Origin: Actinotalea solisilvae
GTDB lineage: Bacteria; Actinomycetota; Actinomycetes; Actinomycetales; Cellulomonadaceae
DNA length: 43,206 nt
Assembly (NCBI RefSeq): GCF_016464425.1
Contig: NZ_JADDKQ010000027.1
Span: forward strand, 1-43,206
Direction of reading: 5' to 3'
Shown: positions 25,597-33,576 of the stretch, piece by piece
Position numbering within the stretch: position 1 is the stretch's first letter
Layout: every line of letters begins with the position of its first letter
Position numbers and translations under genes: made by a program
The notes under the pieces: generated by a model
What the model saw: the letters and a program-made list of their open reading frames with translations, nothing else
Database searches by the model: none
Told to the model about the DNA's origin: nothing

Positions 25597-25670
25597 TCGG
25601 TGTGAGTGGACGACGTGGGCACGTGGGCCCCGCGGAGACACCCCGCGTTCGCGGAGGTCGCGGCACAGCG

Positions 25671-25895
25671 TCAGGCGCCGGGCTCGCGGAACAGCGGCCC
25701 CGGCTCGGGCGCGTCACCACCGCCGAGGCCGCGTGCCTCCTCCGGGGGCAGCGGACGCCCGTCCTCGACCGCGAGCTCGTAGGCGGCGGTCTCCTCGGTC
25801 GTCCGCGGGTCCTCGCGCCCCGGCTCGCCGACGTGCCGGGGCACCTCGGCCTCGGCCGGGTGGCCGAGCTGGGCGCGCACGGGTTCCTCGCTCAT
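25671..25895 (-). CDS. Small acidic hypothetical protein (74 residues)
   Basis: This is an unrecognised protein with no transmembrane or catalytic motif. With the ATG at 25895, preceded by GGGAGG about 5 bases upstream, it has 74 residues rich in Glu and Pro (MSEEPVRAQLGHPAEAEVP...). The segment ETAAYELAVEDGRPLPPEEARGLGGG could be a short ordered element. The open frame reaches upstream to 25970 but the extension has no ribosome site. It lies convergent to the tRNA and divergent from the DedA gene, with 96 bases between their starts. I give it moderate support because the ribosome site is good and there is no better frame here. Confidence 0.55.
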   Translation of the reverse strand: MSEEPVRAQLGHPAEAEVPRHVGEPGREDPRTTEETAAYELAVEDGRPLPPEEARGLGGGDAPEPGPLFREPGA

Positions 25896-25991
25896 CGGTC
25901 CTCCCTCGGTCCGGTCGCCCCCATGCTCGCCGTCGGCGGCCGCGTGCGCGCGGCGAGCGCCGACGCGCACGCGAGCCGGTCACGTGATCGC

Positions 25992-26678
25992 ATGGGACCC
26001 GTGACGACCGCCGACCCCGCCGACCTCACCGGCCTCGCCGGGTGGGTCGCCGACACGATCGCCACGCTCGGCCCCTGGGGGGTCGGCGCGATGGTCGCGC
26101 TCGAGACGATCTTCCCTCCGATCCCGAGCGAGGTCGTCCTGCCCGTCGCCGGCCTGCTCGCCGGCCAGGGGCGCATGTCGCTCCTCCTCGCGGTCGTCGC
26201 CGCGACGGTCGGCTCCGTCGTCGGCGCTCTCGTCCTGTACTGGGCGGGTGCGCGCCTCGGGCTCGACCGCCTCAAGCGCCTGGCCGACCGGCTGCCGCTC
26301 GTCGAGCCGCACGACCTCGACCGCGCCGACGACTGGTTCCGGCGGCACGGGCGGACCGCCGTGCTCACCGGGCGCGCGATCCCCGTCGTGCGCAGCCTCG
26401 TCTCGGTGCCTGCGGGCGTCGAGCGCATGTCGCCGGGGCTCTTCGTCGTCCTCACGGCGGTCGGGAGCGCCGTCTACAACGGCGTGCTCGTCGGCCTCGG
26501 CTACGTGCTCGGCGGGCGGTGGACGCAGATCGGCACGTACAGCGACGTCATCAACTACGTCGTCTACGCGGCGATCGCCGTCGCGCTGGGCGTGTTCGTG
26601 CGACGGCGACTGCGCCGACGTCGGCACGAGCGTCCGGCGGTCGGGCACGACGCGCCCCGCGCCCACGACGCCGCCTAG
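25992..26678 (+). CDS. DedA family membrane protein
   Basis: This is a polytopic membrane protein of the DedA/SNARE-associated (VTT) superfamily, whose members act as lipid carriers or scramblases and in envelope homeostasis. The motif ETIFPPIPSEVVLPVAGLLAG near the N-terminus and the segment GRAIPVVRSLVSVPAGVERMSPGLF with G-x-R...P-x-G-R/V...PAG features are diagnostic. Four or five hydrophobic helices are seen, and it ends in a basic RRRLRRRRHE tail. It has 228 residues from the ATG at 25992 (a GTG at 26001 is an alternative). The stop codon TAG is part of the -10 hexamer of the next gene. Confidence 0.88.
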   Translation: MGPVTTADPADLTGLAGWVADTIATLGPWGVGAMVALETIFPPIPSEVVLPVAGLLAGQGRMSLLLAVVAATVGSVVGALVLYWAGARLGLDRLKRLADRLPLVEPHDLDRADDWFRRHGRTAVLTGRAIPVVRSLVSVPAGVERMSPGLFVVLTAVGSAVYNGVLVGLGYVLGGRWTQIGTYSDVINYVVYAAIAVALGVFVRRRLRRRRHERPAVGHDAPRAHDAA

Positions 26679-26681
26679 GGT
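26676..26681 (+). promoter_or_regulatory. Leaderless -10 element of the LLM oxidoreductase gene
   Basis: TAGGGT fits TANNNT and is followed by 6 bases and then the ATG at 26688. Its first three bases are also the stop codon of the DedA gene. Confidence 0.5.
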
Positions 26682-26687
26682 CGGGGC

Positions 26688-27488
26688 ATGTCGAGGCCCA
26701 TCCGCATCGGTGTCCAGATCCAGCCCCAGCACGCCGACTACGCGGCCATCCGTCGCGCCGTCGCCGCCGTCGAGGAGGCGGGTGCCGACATCGCGTTCAA
26801 CTGGGACCACTTCTTCCCGCTCTACGGCCCGCCGGACGGCAAGCACTTCGAGTGCTGGACCATGCTGGCCGCGTGGGCGGAGGCCACCGAGCGCCTCGAG
26901 CTCGGCGCGCTCGTGACCTGCAACAGCTACCGGAACCCGGACCTGCTCGCGGACATGGCGCGGACCGTCGACCACATCAGCGACGGCCGGCTCATCCTCG
27001 GCATCGGCGCGGGGTGGTTCGAGCGCGACTACGACGAGTACGGGTACGCGTTCGGCACCGCGGGCTCGCGGATCGCCGACCTGGCCGACGGCATGCGCCG
27101 CATCCGCGCCCGCTGGGCGGCGCTCAACCCCGCGCCCACGCGCGACATCCCCGTCCTCATCGGCGGCGGGGGCGAGCGGAAGACGCTGCGCGTCGTCGCC
27201 GAGCACGCGACGGTGTGGCACGCGTTCGGCGACGCGGAGACCATCGCCCACAAGTCCGCGGTCCTCGACCGGCACTGCGCCGCCGTCGGGCGCGACCCCG
27301 CGGAGATCGAGCGCTCCGTCGGGGTCGGGGGTGAGGGCAGCCCGGGCGCGCAGGCGCAGGCGATGCTCGACCTCGGCGTGACGCTCTTCACCGTCGACGT
27401 CAGCGGCCCGGACTACGACCTCGGCCGGCTCGGCGACTGGCTCGCGTGGCGCGACGAGCGCAACGCCGGGCGGACCGCGGACTCCTGA
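26688..27488 (+). CDS. LLM-class flavin-dependent oxidoreductase, probably F420-dependent
   Basis: This belongs to the luciferase-like monooxygenase superfamily (TIM barrel). IRIGVQIQPQHADYAAIRRAV leads into EEAGADIAFNWDHFFPLYG. RLELGALVTCNSYRNPDLLADMARTVDHISDGRLILGIGAGWFERDYDEYGYAF is the classical core shared by F420-dependent actinobacterial members, and PVLIGGGGERKTLRVVAEHA supplies the phosphate-binding loop. It has 266 residues, shorter than average but with both core blocks intact. The cofactor (F420 rather than FMN) is inferred from the family. The substrate is unknown. Confidence 0.85.
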   Translation: MSRPIRIGVQIQPQHADYAAIRRAVAAVEEAGADIAFNWDHFFPLYGPPDGKHFECWTMLAAWAEATERLELGALVTCNSYRNPDLLADMARTVDHISDGRLILGIGAGWFERDYDEYGYAFGTAGSRIADLADGMRRIRARWAALNPAPTRDIPVLIGGGGERKTLRVVAEHATVWHAFGDAETIAHKSAVLDRHCAAVGRDPAEIERSVGVGGEGSPGAQAQAMLDLGVTLFTVDVSGPDYDLGRLGDWLAWRDERNAGRTADS

Positions 27489-27491
27489 GCG

Positions 27492-27510
27492 CGTTCGCCC
27501 ACAGCGAACG
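27492..27510 (+). terminator. Short hairpin after the LLM gene
   Basis: CGTTCGC (27492-27498) and GCGAACG (27504-27510) form a perfect 7-base-pair stem around CCACA, just after the stop at 27488. It could be a weak terminator or a protein-binding palindrome ahead of the next gene at 27566. Confidence 0.35.
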
Positions 27511-27565
27511 TCGCCGCGCGGACCGGTGGCCCCGGCGGCGCCGGATCGACGAGGCTAGGGACGCC

Positions 27566-29404
27566 ATGACGACCGAGCCGCCGCAGACGCAGCCGCCGCA
27601 GACGCAGCCGCCCCGGACCGGGACGCGCGCACCCCGCAGCCGCACGCGCCGGGTCCTGCGGTGGTTCGGGCTGCTGCTGGCGCTGCTCGTGCCCTCGGCC
27701 GCGTGGGGCGTCGCGACGGCGTCGGCCGAGGCGACCCTCGGCCCGCACCTCGCGCGGTACGAGGTCACGGTCGACGGGGACGTGACGATCGACCTCGGCC
27801 CGCTCGGCACGCTCGTGACGGACTCGCCCCTGCCGCTCGCGCTCGGGGCGCGCGTGGTCGTCCACGAGATCCCGCGCGAGGTGACGTCGGTCGAGCCCGC
27901 GGACACGCTCGAGGCCCTCGGCGGCGACCTTCGCGGGTACGTGCAGTTCTTCAGCGCGCCCGGTGCGGCCATCGAGACCGCCGTCGAGCGGCTCGTGCTG
28001 GACGCTGCGCGGCGTGCCGCTCTCGCGATGGTCGCGCTCGCGCTCGGCTCCTGGCTGGTGCGCGCGGCGCTCGGGCCGGCGCGCCGCGGCGAGCTGCTGG
28101 AGACCGCGCGCCCCTACACGGGCGTCGCGGCCGGCGCGACGGCGGTCGCGATGCTCGTGACGGGGACGCTCACCGCGAGCGGCGAGCGCGCGCTCGACGA
28201 CACGACGTCGGCGGCCGCGTCCCGGGTGTTCGACGGGACGCCCCTGGAGGGCGCCCGCATCACGGGTCGCCTCGCGGGCGTCATCGACACCTACGGCGGC
28301 TACGTCGTCGACGCGTACCGCGAGAACGAGGCCTTCTACGACGGTGCGACGGCCACCCTGCGCGAGGCGTGGGCCGAACGCGAGGAGAGCGACGTCGCGC
28401 TCGCGGCGGCGCGTGAGGCGCTGCTCGGGACCGACGGCGCGCCGGCACCGTCCGCCACGGACCCTGCGCCGGGGGAGACCGCCGGACCCCCGCCGACGCC
28501 GTCCGCGGTGGCGACTGGCGGCGCCGCCGACGAGGACCCTGCCGACGAGCCGGCCGACGAGGGACCCGCCGACGACGGCACGGCACCGGCCGGCCCGACG
28601 GTGGCGCCGGACCGCGAGCGCGAGGACGCGCCCGAGCCGGTCGTGCTCCTCGTGGTGAGCGATCTGCACTGCAACGTCGGCATGGCGCGCGTCATCCGCG
28701 CCGCGGCCGAGCTGTCCGGGGCGCAGGTGGTCGTCAACGCGGGGGACACGACGGTCAACGGCACCGCGGTCGAGGAGTACTGCGTCGAGGCGTTCGTCGA
28801 CGCCGTGCCCGGCGACGCCGTCATGGTCGTCGCGGACGGCAACCACGACAGCGAGCAGACGAGCGCCCAGGAGCGCCGTGCCGGCGCGCGCGTGCTCGAC
28901 GGCGAGGTCGTCGAGGTGGGGGGCCTGCGCATCCTCGGTGACAGCGACCCGAACGCGACCCGCATCGGCGTCGGCACCGTGCCCGTGGGCGAGGAGTCGA
29001 TCGGCGCCGCCGCGCGGCGCCTCGCGGACGTGGCGTGCGCCGACGAGGAGGGCGTCGACCTGCTCCTCGTGCACAACCCGAACGTCGGGAACCTCGCGCT
29101 CGAGGAGGGGTGCGCCCCCGCCCAGGTGTCCGGGCACCAGCACCGGCGGATCGGGCCCGTCCGCTTCGGCGAGGGCGTGCGCTACGTGAGCAGCAGCACG
29201 GCGGGCGCCGCCCTCGGGCAGGCGACGATCGGACCGCTCAACGGCGTGGCCGAGATGACGGTGCTGCGCTGGGACCCCGCGACGCGGTCGGTCCTCGACC
29301 AGCGGCTCGTGCGCGTCATGCCGACGGGCGAGGTGCAGGTCGGCTTCGCGGTCGCGTGGCCCGTGGCCGACGACGTGGACGCGCCGCGCGCCGGGGCGCG
29401 CTGA
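27566..29404 (+). CDS. Membrane-anchored metallophosphoesterase
   Basis: This two-part protein has 612 residues. The N-terminal part has a Pro/Gln/Thr repeat tail (PPQTQPPQTQ) and a hydrophobic span (about 30-50, FGLLLALLVPSAAWGVA). After an apparently extracytoplasmic stretch come two more spans (about 148-165 and 185-205). A disordered Asp/Glu/Pro linker (about 290-355) follows. The C-terminal calcineurin-like domain has all the metal motifs: VVSDLHCN, VNAGDTTVNG, ADGNHDSE, LLVHNPNVGN and SGHQHRR. It is therefore probably active. By the three-span topology the catalytic domain should lie outside the membrane if the N-terminus is inside, which is an inference. The substrate is unknown. The ATG at 27566 follows a TAGGGA that is not a clean -10. 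Confidence 0.82.
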   Translation: MTTEPPQTQPPQTQPPRTGTRAPRSRTRRVLRWFGLLLALLVPSAAWGVATASAEATLGPHLARYEVTVDGDVTIDLGPLGTLVTDSPLPLALGARVVVHEIPREVTSVEPADTLEALGGDLRGYVQFFSAPGAAIETAVERLVLDAARRAALAMVALALGSWLVRAALGPARRGELLETARPYTGVAAGATAVAMLVTGTLTASGERALDDTTSAAASRVFDGTPLEGARITGRLAGVIDTYGGYVVDAYRENEAFYDGATATLREAWAEREESDVALAAAREALLGTDGAPAPSATDPAPGETAGPPPTPSAVATGGAADEDPADEPADEGPADDGTAPAGPTVAPDREREDAPEPVVLLVVSDLHCNVGMARVIRAAAELSGAQVVVNAGDTTVNGTAVEEYCVEAFVDAVPGDAVMVVADGNHDSEQTSAQERRAGARVLDGEVVEVGGLRILGDSDPNATRIGVGTVPVGEESIGAAARRLADVACADEEGVDLLLVHNPNVGNLALEEGCAPAQVSGHQHRRIGPVRFGEGVRYVSSSTAGAALGQATIGPLNGVAEMTVLRWDPATRSVLDQRLVRVMPTGEVQVGFAVAWPVADDVDAPRAGAR

Positions 29405-29558
29405 CGGGCGGCGATCGGAGCTCCGGCGCGTCGCACGGACGGGTGACCCTCGGTCCCCGGCCGGGTGGCTGTCGGGGGCGCGGCCGCGCGCGGCGTACGG
29501 TAGGTGCCGCCGTCGAGCGGCGGGAGCGGTCCCGCCAGGCGCGTCCGGGAGGAGAGTC

Positions 29559-30239
29559 GTGGTGCAGCAGGTCGTCCGGGGACCCGTCGTCGCACGAGGG
29601 GTCCGGGGACCGACCTGGCACCGCGCACCGGCGCGGCGGGCCGCCGTCGCCGCCGTGCTCGCGACGCTCCTCGCGGCGCTCGCCGCCCCGCTCGTCGCCG
29701 CCCCTGCGGCAGCGCACGACCAGCTCGTCGCCAGCGACCCGGCCGACGGCGCGGTGCTCACCGCGATCCCGTCGCAGGTCACGCTGACGTTCTCGGCGGA
29801 GCCGCTCGCCGGCGTGGGCGGTGCCGCGGTCGTGGTCACCGGCCCGGACGGCGCGTCGTGGTCCGAGGGGGAGCCGGCGGTCGAGGGCACGACGGTGACG
29901 CAGGCGCTGCGACCGGGCATGCCCACGGGCGCCTGGACGGTCGCGTGGCGCGCGCCGTCGTCGGACGGGCACGTGCTCGAGGGGACGTTCGGCTTCACGC
30001 TCGACGTCCCGGCCGCGGCGCCGACCGCCGGGCCCACGACGGCGCCCACCGGCGAGCCGGTCACCCCCACCGAGGCGCCGAGCGCCGAGCCCGCGCCCGA
30101 GCCGTCGGACGCCGCGGCCACCGACGAGCCCGACGTCGAGGTCGACCCTCTCCCGTGGCTGTGGGCGGGCGTGGTCGTCGTCGCGCTGGGCGGCCTCGCG
30201 CTCGCCGTCGCGCTGCGCCGACGCGGGGGCGGCGCGTGA
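29559..30239 (+). CDS. CopC-domain copper-binding membrane protein
   Basis: The protein has a signal peptide (about 1-50, ending APAAA) followed by HDQLVASDPADGAVL. This is the mature CopC/YcnJ N-terminus, in which the exposed His (about residue 53) is a Cu(II) ligand. The beta-sandwich motif LTFSAEPL and the second copper motif SSDGHVLEGTFGFTL follow. A Thr/Pro/Ala-rich linker and a C-terminal span (LPWLWAGVVVVALGGLALAVAL) with RRRGGG tail anchor it, so the domain faces the cell wall. It has 226 residues. GGAGGAG lies before the GTG start, and a TACGGT -10 candidate is seen at 29496-29501. It is coupled (GTGA) to the YceI-like gene. The usual CopD domain is absent. Confidence 0.85.
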   Translation: MVQQVVRGPVVARGVRGPTWHRAPARRAAVAAVLATLLAALAAPLVAAPAAAHDQLVASDPADGAVLTAIPSQVTLTFSAEPLAGVGGAAVVVTGPDGASWSEGEPAVEGTTVTQALRPGMPTGAWTVAWRAPSSDGHVLEGTFGFTLDVPAAAPTAGPTTAPTGEPVTPTEAPSAEPAPEPSDAAATDEPDVEVDPLPWLWAGVVVVALGGLALAVALRRRGGGA

Positions 30240-30997
30240 CGGCCGGCCCCGGCGGGTCGCGCGGAGCGGCCGCGCCGCCGCCCGCACCCCAGCTCCCGCC
30301 CGAGCACCGCCGGCGCTGGCTCGTCACGACGCTCGTCGCCGTCGTCGTGGCCGTCGGGCTCATCGTGGGTGGGCCCTGGTTCTACGCGCGCGTCCTGGCG
30401 CCGGACGCGCGCGCGCCGCTGACGCTCACGACGCCGACCGCGACGCCCACGGCCGACGCCGACGCCCCGCCGGCCACCCTCGACGTCGAGGGGGCGTGGC
30501 AGGTGGGCGCCGGGTCCGCGGCGGGGTACCGCCTGGGCGAGGTCCTCTCGGGCGAGCAGGTCACGGTCGTCGGGCGCACGGAGGAGGTGACCGGCTCGGC
30601 GACCGTCGCGGCGGGGCAGCTCACCGAGGCGACGGTCGTCGTCGACACCGCGTCGATCACGACCGACGAGTCGGCCCGGGACGCGTTCTTCCGGCGCGCG
30701 CTCGACACGACGACGTTCCCCGAGGCGACGTTCGTGCTCTCCGCGCCCGTGGACGTCAGCGCGGTCGGGACCGCCGTCGGGCCGGTCGCCGTGGCGGCCA
30801 CGGGCACGCTGACCTTCCACGGCGTGAGCCAGGCGGTCACCGCCGAGCTGCAGATCCAGCGCACGGCGGACGGGATCGAGGTCGCGGGCCAGGTACCCGT
30901 GACGCTCGAGGCGTTCGGCCTGGAGGCGCCCGACCTCGGCTTCGTCACGGTGGAGCCGGCGGGCGCCGTGGAGCTGCTGCTGGTGCTCGTGCGCTGA
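30236..30997 (+). CDS. YceI-family protein with N-terminal membrane anchor
   Basis: After a Pro-rich cytoplasmic start, one span (about residues 28-48, WLVTTLVAVVVAVGLIVGG) anchors the protein. The YceI lipocalin-like domain (about 83-252) begins VEGAWQVGAGSAAGYRL and has EVTGSATVAAGQLTEATVVVDTASITTDESARDAFFR and LDTTTFPEATFVLSA, then GTLTFHGVSQAV near the end. YceI proteins bind isoprenoid-type lipids such as polyprenols or quinones. It has 253 residues. The GTG at 30236 overlaps the upstream CopC-like stop by 4 bases, so the two are probably made together. I infer a shared envelope role but cannot name it. Confidence 0.88.
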   Translation: MTAGPGGSRGAAAPPPAPQLPPEHRRRWLVTTLVAVVVAVGLIVGGPWFYARVLAPDARAPLTLTTPTATPTADADAPPATLDVEGAWQVGAGSAAGYRLGEVLSGEQVTVVGRTEEVTGSATVAAGQLTEATVVVDTASITTDESARDAFFRRALDTTTFPEATFVLSAPVDVSAVGTAVGPVAVAATGTLTFHGVSQAVTAELQIQRTADGIEVAGQVPVTLEAFGLEAPDLGFVTVEPAGAVELLLVLVR

Positions 30998-31050
30998 GGG
31001 GCCGCTCCCGGGCGGTCCCGGCCCGCTGGCCCCGAGCGGACGGCGCGGCC

Positions 31051-31071
31051 TAGAGTTCGGTGTGCCGAACT
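31051..31071 (+). promoter_or_regulatory. Leaderless promoter with MntR-type operator
   Basis: TAGAGT (31051-31056) is a -10 placed 5 bases before the GTG at 31062. The inverted repeat AGTTCGG-TGTG-CCGAACT (31054-31071) overlaps both the -10 and the start codon, an ideal place for a repressor. The regulator is probably the MntR-type protein encoded as the last gene of this operon. Confidence 0.6.
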
Positions 31072-31982
31072 TCCGGTGGGCCCCGCGGGTCGCGGCGGCG
31101 TCGGGGGCCGTGGCGCTCGCCGCGGGACTCGCCGCGTGCGCCCCGCGCGCCGAGGCGGCCCCGGACCCGCGCCCCGTCGTCCTGGCGACGTTCACGGTGC
31201 TCGCCGACATCGCCCAGGTCGTCGCCGGACCGGACGTGCGCGTCGAGTCGCTCACCGGCGTCGGCACCGAGATCCACGGTTACGAGCCCACCCCGGACGA
31301 CCTGCGCCGCGCCGCCGAGGCGGACCTGCTCCTCGCCAACGGCCTGGGTCTCGAGGCGTGGCTCGACGGCCTCGTCGCGCCGCTCGACATCCCGACCGTC
31401 CTCCTCACGGACGACGTCGAGCCCCTCGCCATCGCGGGCAGCGAGCACGCCAACCCCCACGCGTGGATGTCGCCCGCCACGGGACGGGCGTACGTCGAGG
31501 CCGTGCGCGCCGCGCTCACCGACCTCGCGCCGGCCCACGCCGACGCCTTCGCGGCGCGCGCCGCCGCGTACACGGCCGAGCTCGAGGCGCTGCACGCCGA
31601 GCTCGTGGGCCGGCTCGAGGCGCTCGAGGACGACCAGCGGATGCTCGTGACGTGCGAGGGGGCGTTCTCGTACCTCGCGCGCGACGCCGGCCTCGACGAG
31701 GCCTACCTCTGGCCGGTCAACGCCGAGCGGCAGGGCACGCCGCGGCAGGTGGCCGCCGTCGTCCTGCGCGTGCGGGACGCGGACGTGCCCGCGGTGTTCT
31801 GCGAGTCGACCGTCTCGCCCACCGCCCAGCAGCAGGTGGCGCGGGAGACGGGCGCGCGGTTCGGCGGCACGCTCTACGTCGACTCGCTCTCCGAGCCCGG
31901 CGGCCCCGTGCCCACGTACCTCGACCTGCTCCGGCACGACGTCGACGTCGTCGTCGCGGGACTGACGGGAGCAGCGCCGTGA
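31062..31982 (+). CDS. mntA: Manganese-type ABC transporter binding lipoprotein
   Basis: This is a cluster A-I solute-binding protein that delivers metal to the permease from outside the membrane. The signal sequence ends in lipobox LAAC with lipid-anchored C26. The four metal ligands are visible: H72 (EIHGYE), H133 (ANPHAWMSP), E199 (VTCEGAFSYLARD) and D274 (YVDSLS). A glutamate as third ligand, instead of histidine, is the pattern of Mn(II) proteins such as PsaA rather than zinc ZnuA. No His-rich zinc loop is present, which supports manganese. It has 306 residues. It is the first gene of a four-gene unit, with a GTG start embedded in its operator. The next gene overlaps by 4 bases. Confidence 0.9.
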   Translation: MPNFRWAPRVAAASGAVALAAGLAACAPRAEAAPDPRPVVLATFTVLADIAQVVAGPDVRVESLTGVGTEIHGYEPTPDDLRRAAEADLLLANGLGLEAWLDGLVAPLDIPTVLLTDDVEPLAIAGSEHANPHAWMSPATGRAYVEAVRAALTDLAPAHADAFAARAAAYTAELEALHAELVGRLEALEDDQRMLVTCEGAFSYLARDAGLDEAYLWPVNAERQGTPRQVAAVVLRVRDADVPAVFCESTVSPTAQQQVARETGARFGGTLYVDSLSEPGGPVPTYLDLLRHDVDVVVAGLTGAAP

Positions 31983-32740
31983 ACGACGCGTCCCTCCGGC
32001 CGGACCCCGGCCACGCCCTCGAGGTGACCGACCTCACCGTGCGCTACCGCGACGTGCTGGCGCTCGACGCCGTGACGCTCGCCGTCGAGCCGGCGCAGGC
32101 GTGCGGCCTCGTGGGCATGAACGGGTCGGGCAAGTCGACGCTCCTCCAGGCGTGCGCGGGCCTCGTGCGGCCGCGCCGGGGGTCGGTCCGCGTGCTCGGG
32201 CGCACGCCCGACGAGGCACGCCGTGAGGGCCTCGTCGGGTACGTGCCCCAGGTCGACCAGATCGACAAGGACTTCCCGGTCGTCGTGCACGACGTCGTCC
32301 TCATGGGCCGCTACCACCGCGGCGCGTCGTGGCGGCGCCCCCAGCGCGCCGACCGCGCCGCGGTGGACGCCGCGCTCGACCGCGTGGGCCTCGCCGACCT
32401 CGCGGGGCGCCGGATCGGGCGGCTCTCGGGCGGGCAGCGCCAGCGCGTCCTGCTCGCGCGGGCGCTCGCCCAGGGCGCGCGCCTGCTCCTGCTCGACGAG
32501 CCGTTCACCGGGCTCGACGTCGTGTCGACCGCGGCGGTCACCGCCGTGCTGCACGAGCTCGTGGCCGACGGCGTGACCGTCGTCGTCTCGTCGCACGACC
32601 TCCGCACGCTGCCCGACCTGTGCCGCACGGCGGTCCTGCTGCACCGCACCGTCCTGGCGTCCGGCCCCACGGCCGACGTCGTCACGCCCGAGAACCTCGC
32701 CCGGGCGTTCGGCCTCGACCCGACCGGGAGCGCGCGATGA
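31979..32740 (+). CDS. mntB: Manganese ABC transporter ATP-binding protein
   Basis: This is the cytoplasmic ATPase of the metal importer. Walker A GMNGSGKST, Q-loop VGYVPQVDQIDKDFPVVVHDVVLMGRY (typical of Mn/Zn importers), signature LSGGQRQRV, Walker B LLLLDEPFTGLD and switch histidine in VVSSHDL are all intact. It has 253 residues, the usual size. The start GTG at 31979 lies in a GTGA overlap with mntA, and the stop lies in an ATGA overlap with the permease gene, so the order and coupling match the mntA-B-C layout of other Gram-positives. Confidence 0.93.
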   Translation: MNDASLRPDPGHALEVTDLTVRYRDVLALDAVTLAVEPAQACGLVGMNGSGKSTLLQACAGLVRPRRGSVRVLGRTPDEARREGLVGYVPQVDQIDKDFPVVVHDVVLMGRYHRGASWRRPQRADRAAVDAALDRVGLADLAGRRIGRLSGGQRQRVLLARALAQGARLLLLDEPFTGLDVVSTAAVTAVLHELVADGVTVVVSSHDLRTLPDLCRTAVLLHRTVLASGPTADVVTPENLARAFGLDPTGSAR

Positions 32741-33576
32741 GCTGGTGGGAGCTGCTGGCCGAGCCGTGGCAGTTCGCCTTCATGCAGCGGGCGCTGCTCG
32801 TGACGCTCGTCGCGTCGGTCGTGTGCGCGCTGCTCAGCTGCTGGCTCGTGCTCATCGGCTGGTCACTCATGGGCGACGCCGTCTCGCACGCCGTCCTGCC
32901 CGGGGTCGTGCTGTCCTACCTGGTCGGCGCGCCGTTCGCGGTCGGTGCGTTCGTCTTCGGCGTCGGCGCGGTCGCGCTCATCGGGACCGTCCGCGAGTCG
33001 ACGCGGCTCAAGGAGGACGCCGCGATCGGCGTCGTGTTCACGACCGTGTTCGCGGTCGGGGTGGTCCTCGTCTCGACGACGCCGAGCCAGATCGACCTCT
33101 CGCACATCCTCTTCGGCAACGTGCTCGGGGTCTCCGACGTCGACATCGTCCAGGTGCTCGTGCTCGCTGCGGTCGCGTTCGCGGTGCTCGTCCTGCTGCG
33201 CCGCGACTTCACGCTCTACGCCTTCGACCGGGTGCACGCCCACGTCGTCGGGATGGACGTGCGGCGCACGCGCGTCCTGCTGCTCGGCCTGCTCGCGCTC
33301 ACCGTCGTGGTGGCGCTCCAGGCCGTCGGCGTCGTGCTCGCCGTCGCCATGCTCATCACGCCCGGCGCGACGGCCTCGCTGCTCACCGACCGCATCGACC
33401 GCATGCTGGTCGTCGCGCCCGTGGTCGCCGCCGTGTGCGCCGTCGTCGGCATCTGGACGAGCTACCTGCTCGACGCCGCCTCGGCGGGCCTCGTCGTCGT
33501 GTGGCAGGGGGTCGCGTTCGGGCTCGCGTGGGCGTGGTCGCGGGTGCGCGCACGCCGCCTCGAGGCGGTCGCGTGA
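32737..33576 (+). CDS. mntC: Manganese ABC transporter permease
   Basis: This ABC-3 family integral membrane protein has eight or nine helices. SCWLVLIGWSLMGDAVSHAVLPGVVLSYL is the conserved first block, STRLKEDAAIGVVFTTVFAVGVVL contains the ATPase-coupling region, and HILFGNVLGVS and VVLAVAMLITPGATASLL match known Mn/Zn permeases. It has 279 residues. It probably forms a homodimer, as only one permease gene is present. The ATG at 32737 overlaps the mntB stop (ATGA), and its own stop overlaps the regulator GTG (GTGA). Confidence 0.93.
   Translation: MSWWELLAEPWQFAFMQRALLVTLVASVVCALLSCWLVLIGWSLMGDAVSHAVLPGVVLSYLVGAPFAVGAFVFGVGAVALIGTVRESTRLKEDAAIGVVFTTVFAVGVVLVSTTPSQIDLSHILFGNVLGVSDVDIVQVLVLAAVAFAVLVLLRRDFTLYAFDRVHAHVVGMDVRRTRVLLLGLLALTVVVALQAVGVVLAVAMLITPGATASLLTDRIDRMLVVAPVVAAVCAVVGIWTSYLLDAASAGLVVVWQGVAFGLAWAWSRVRARRLEAVA

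Noticed and set aside
27492..27510. SOS (LexA) box
   Set aside because: The repeat reads GTTCG...CGAAC, the reverse order of the actinobacterial CGAAC-N4-GTTCG box, and it follows a stop codon as a hairpin would.
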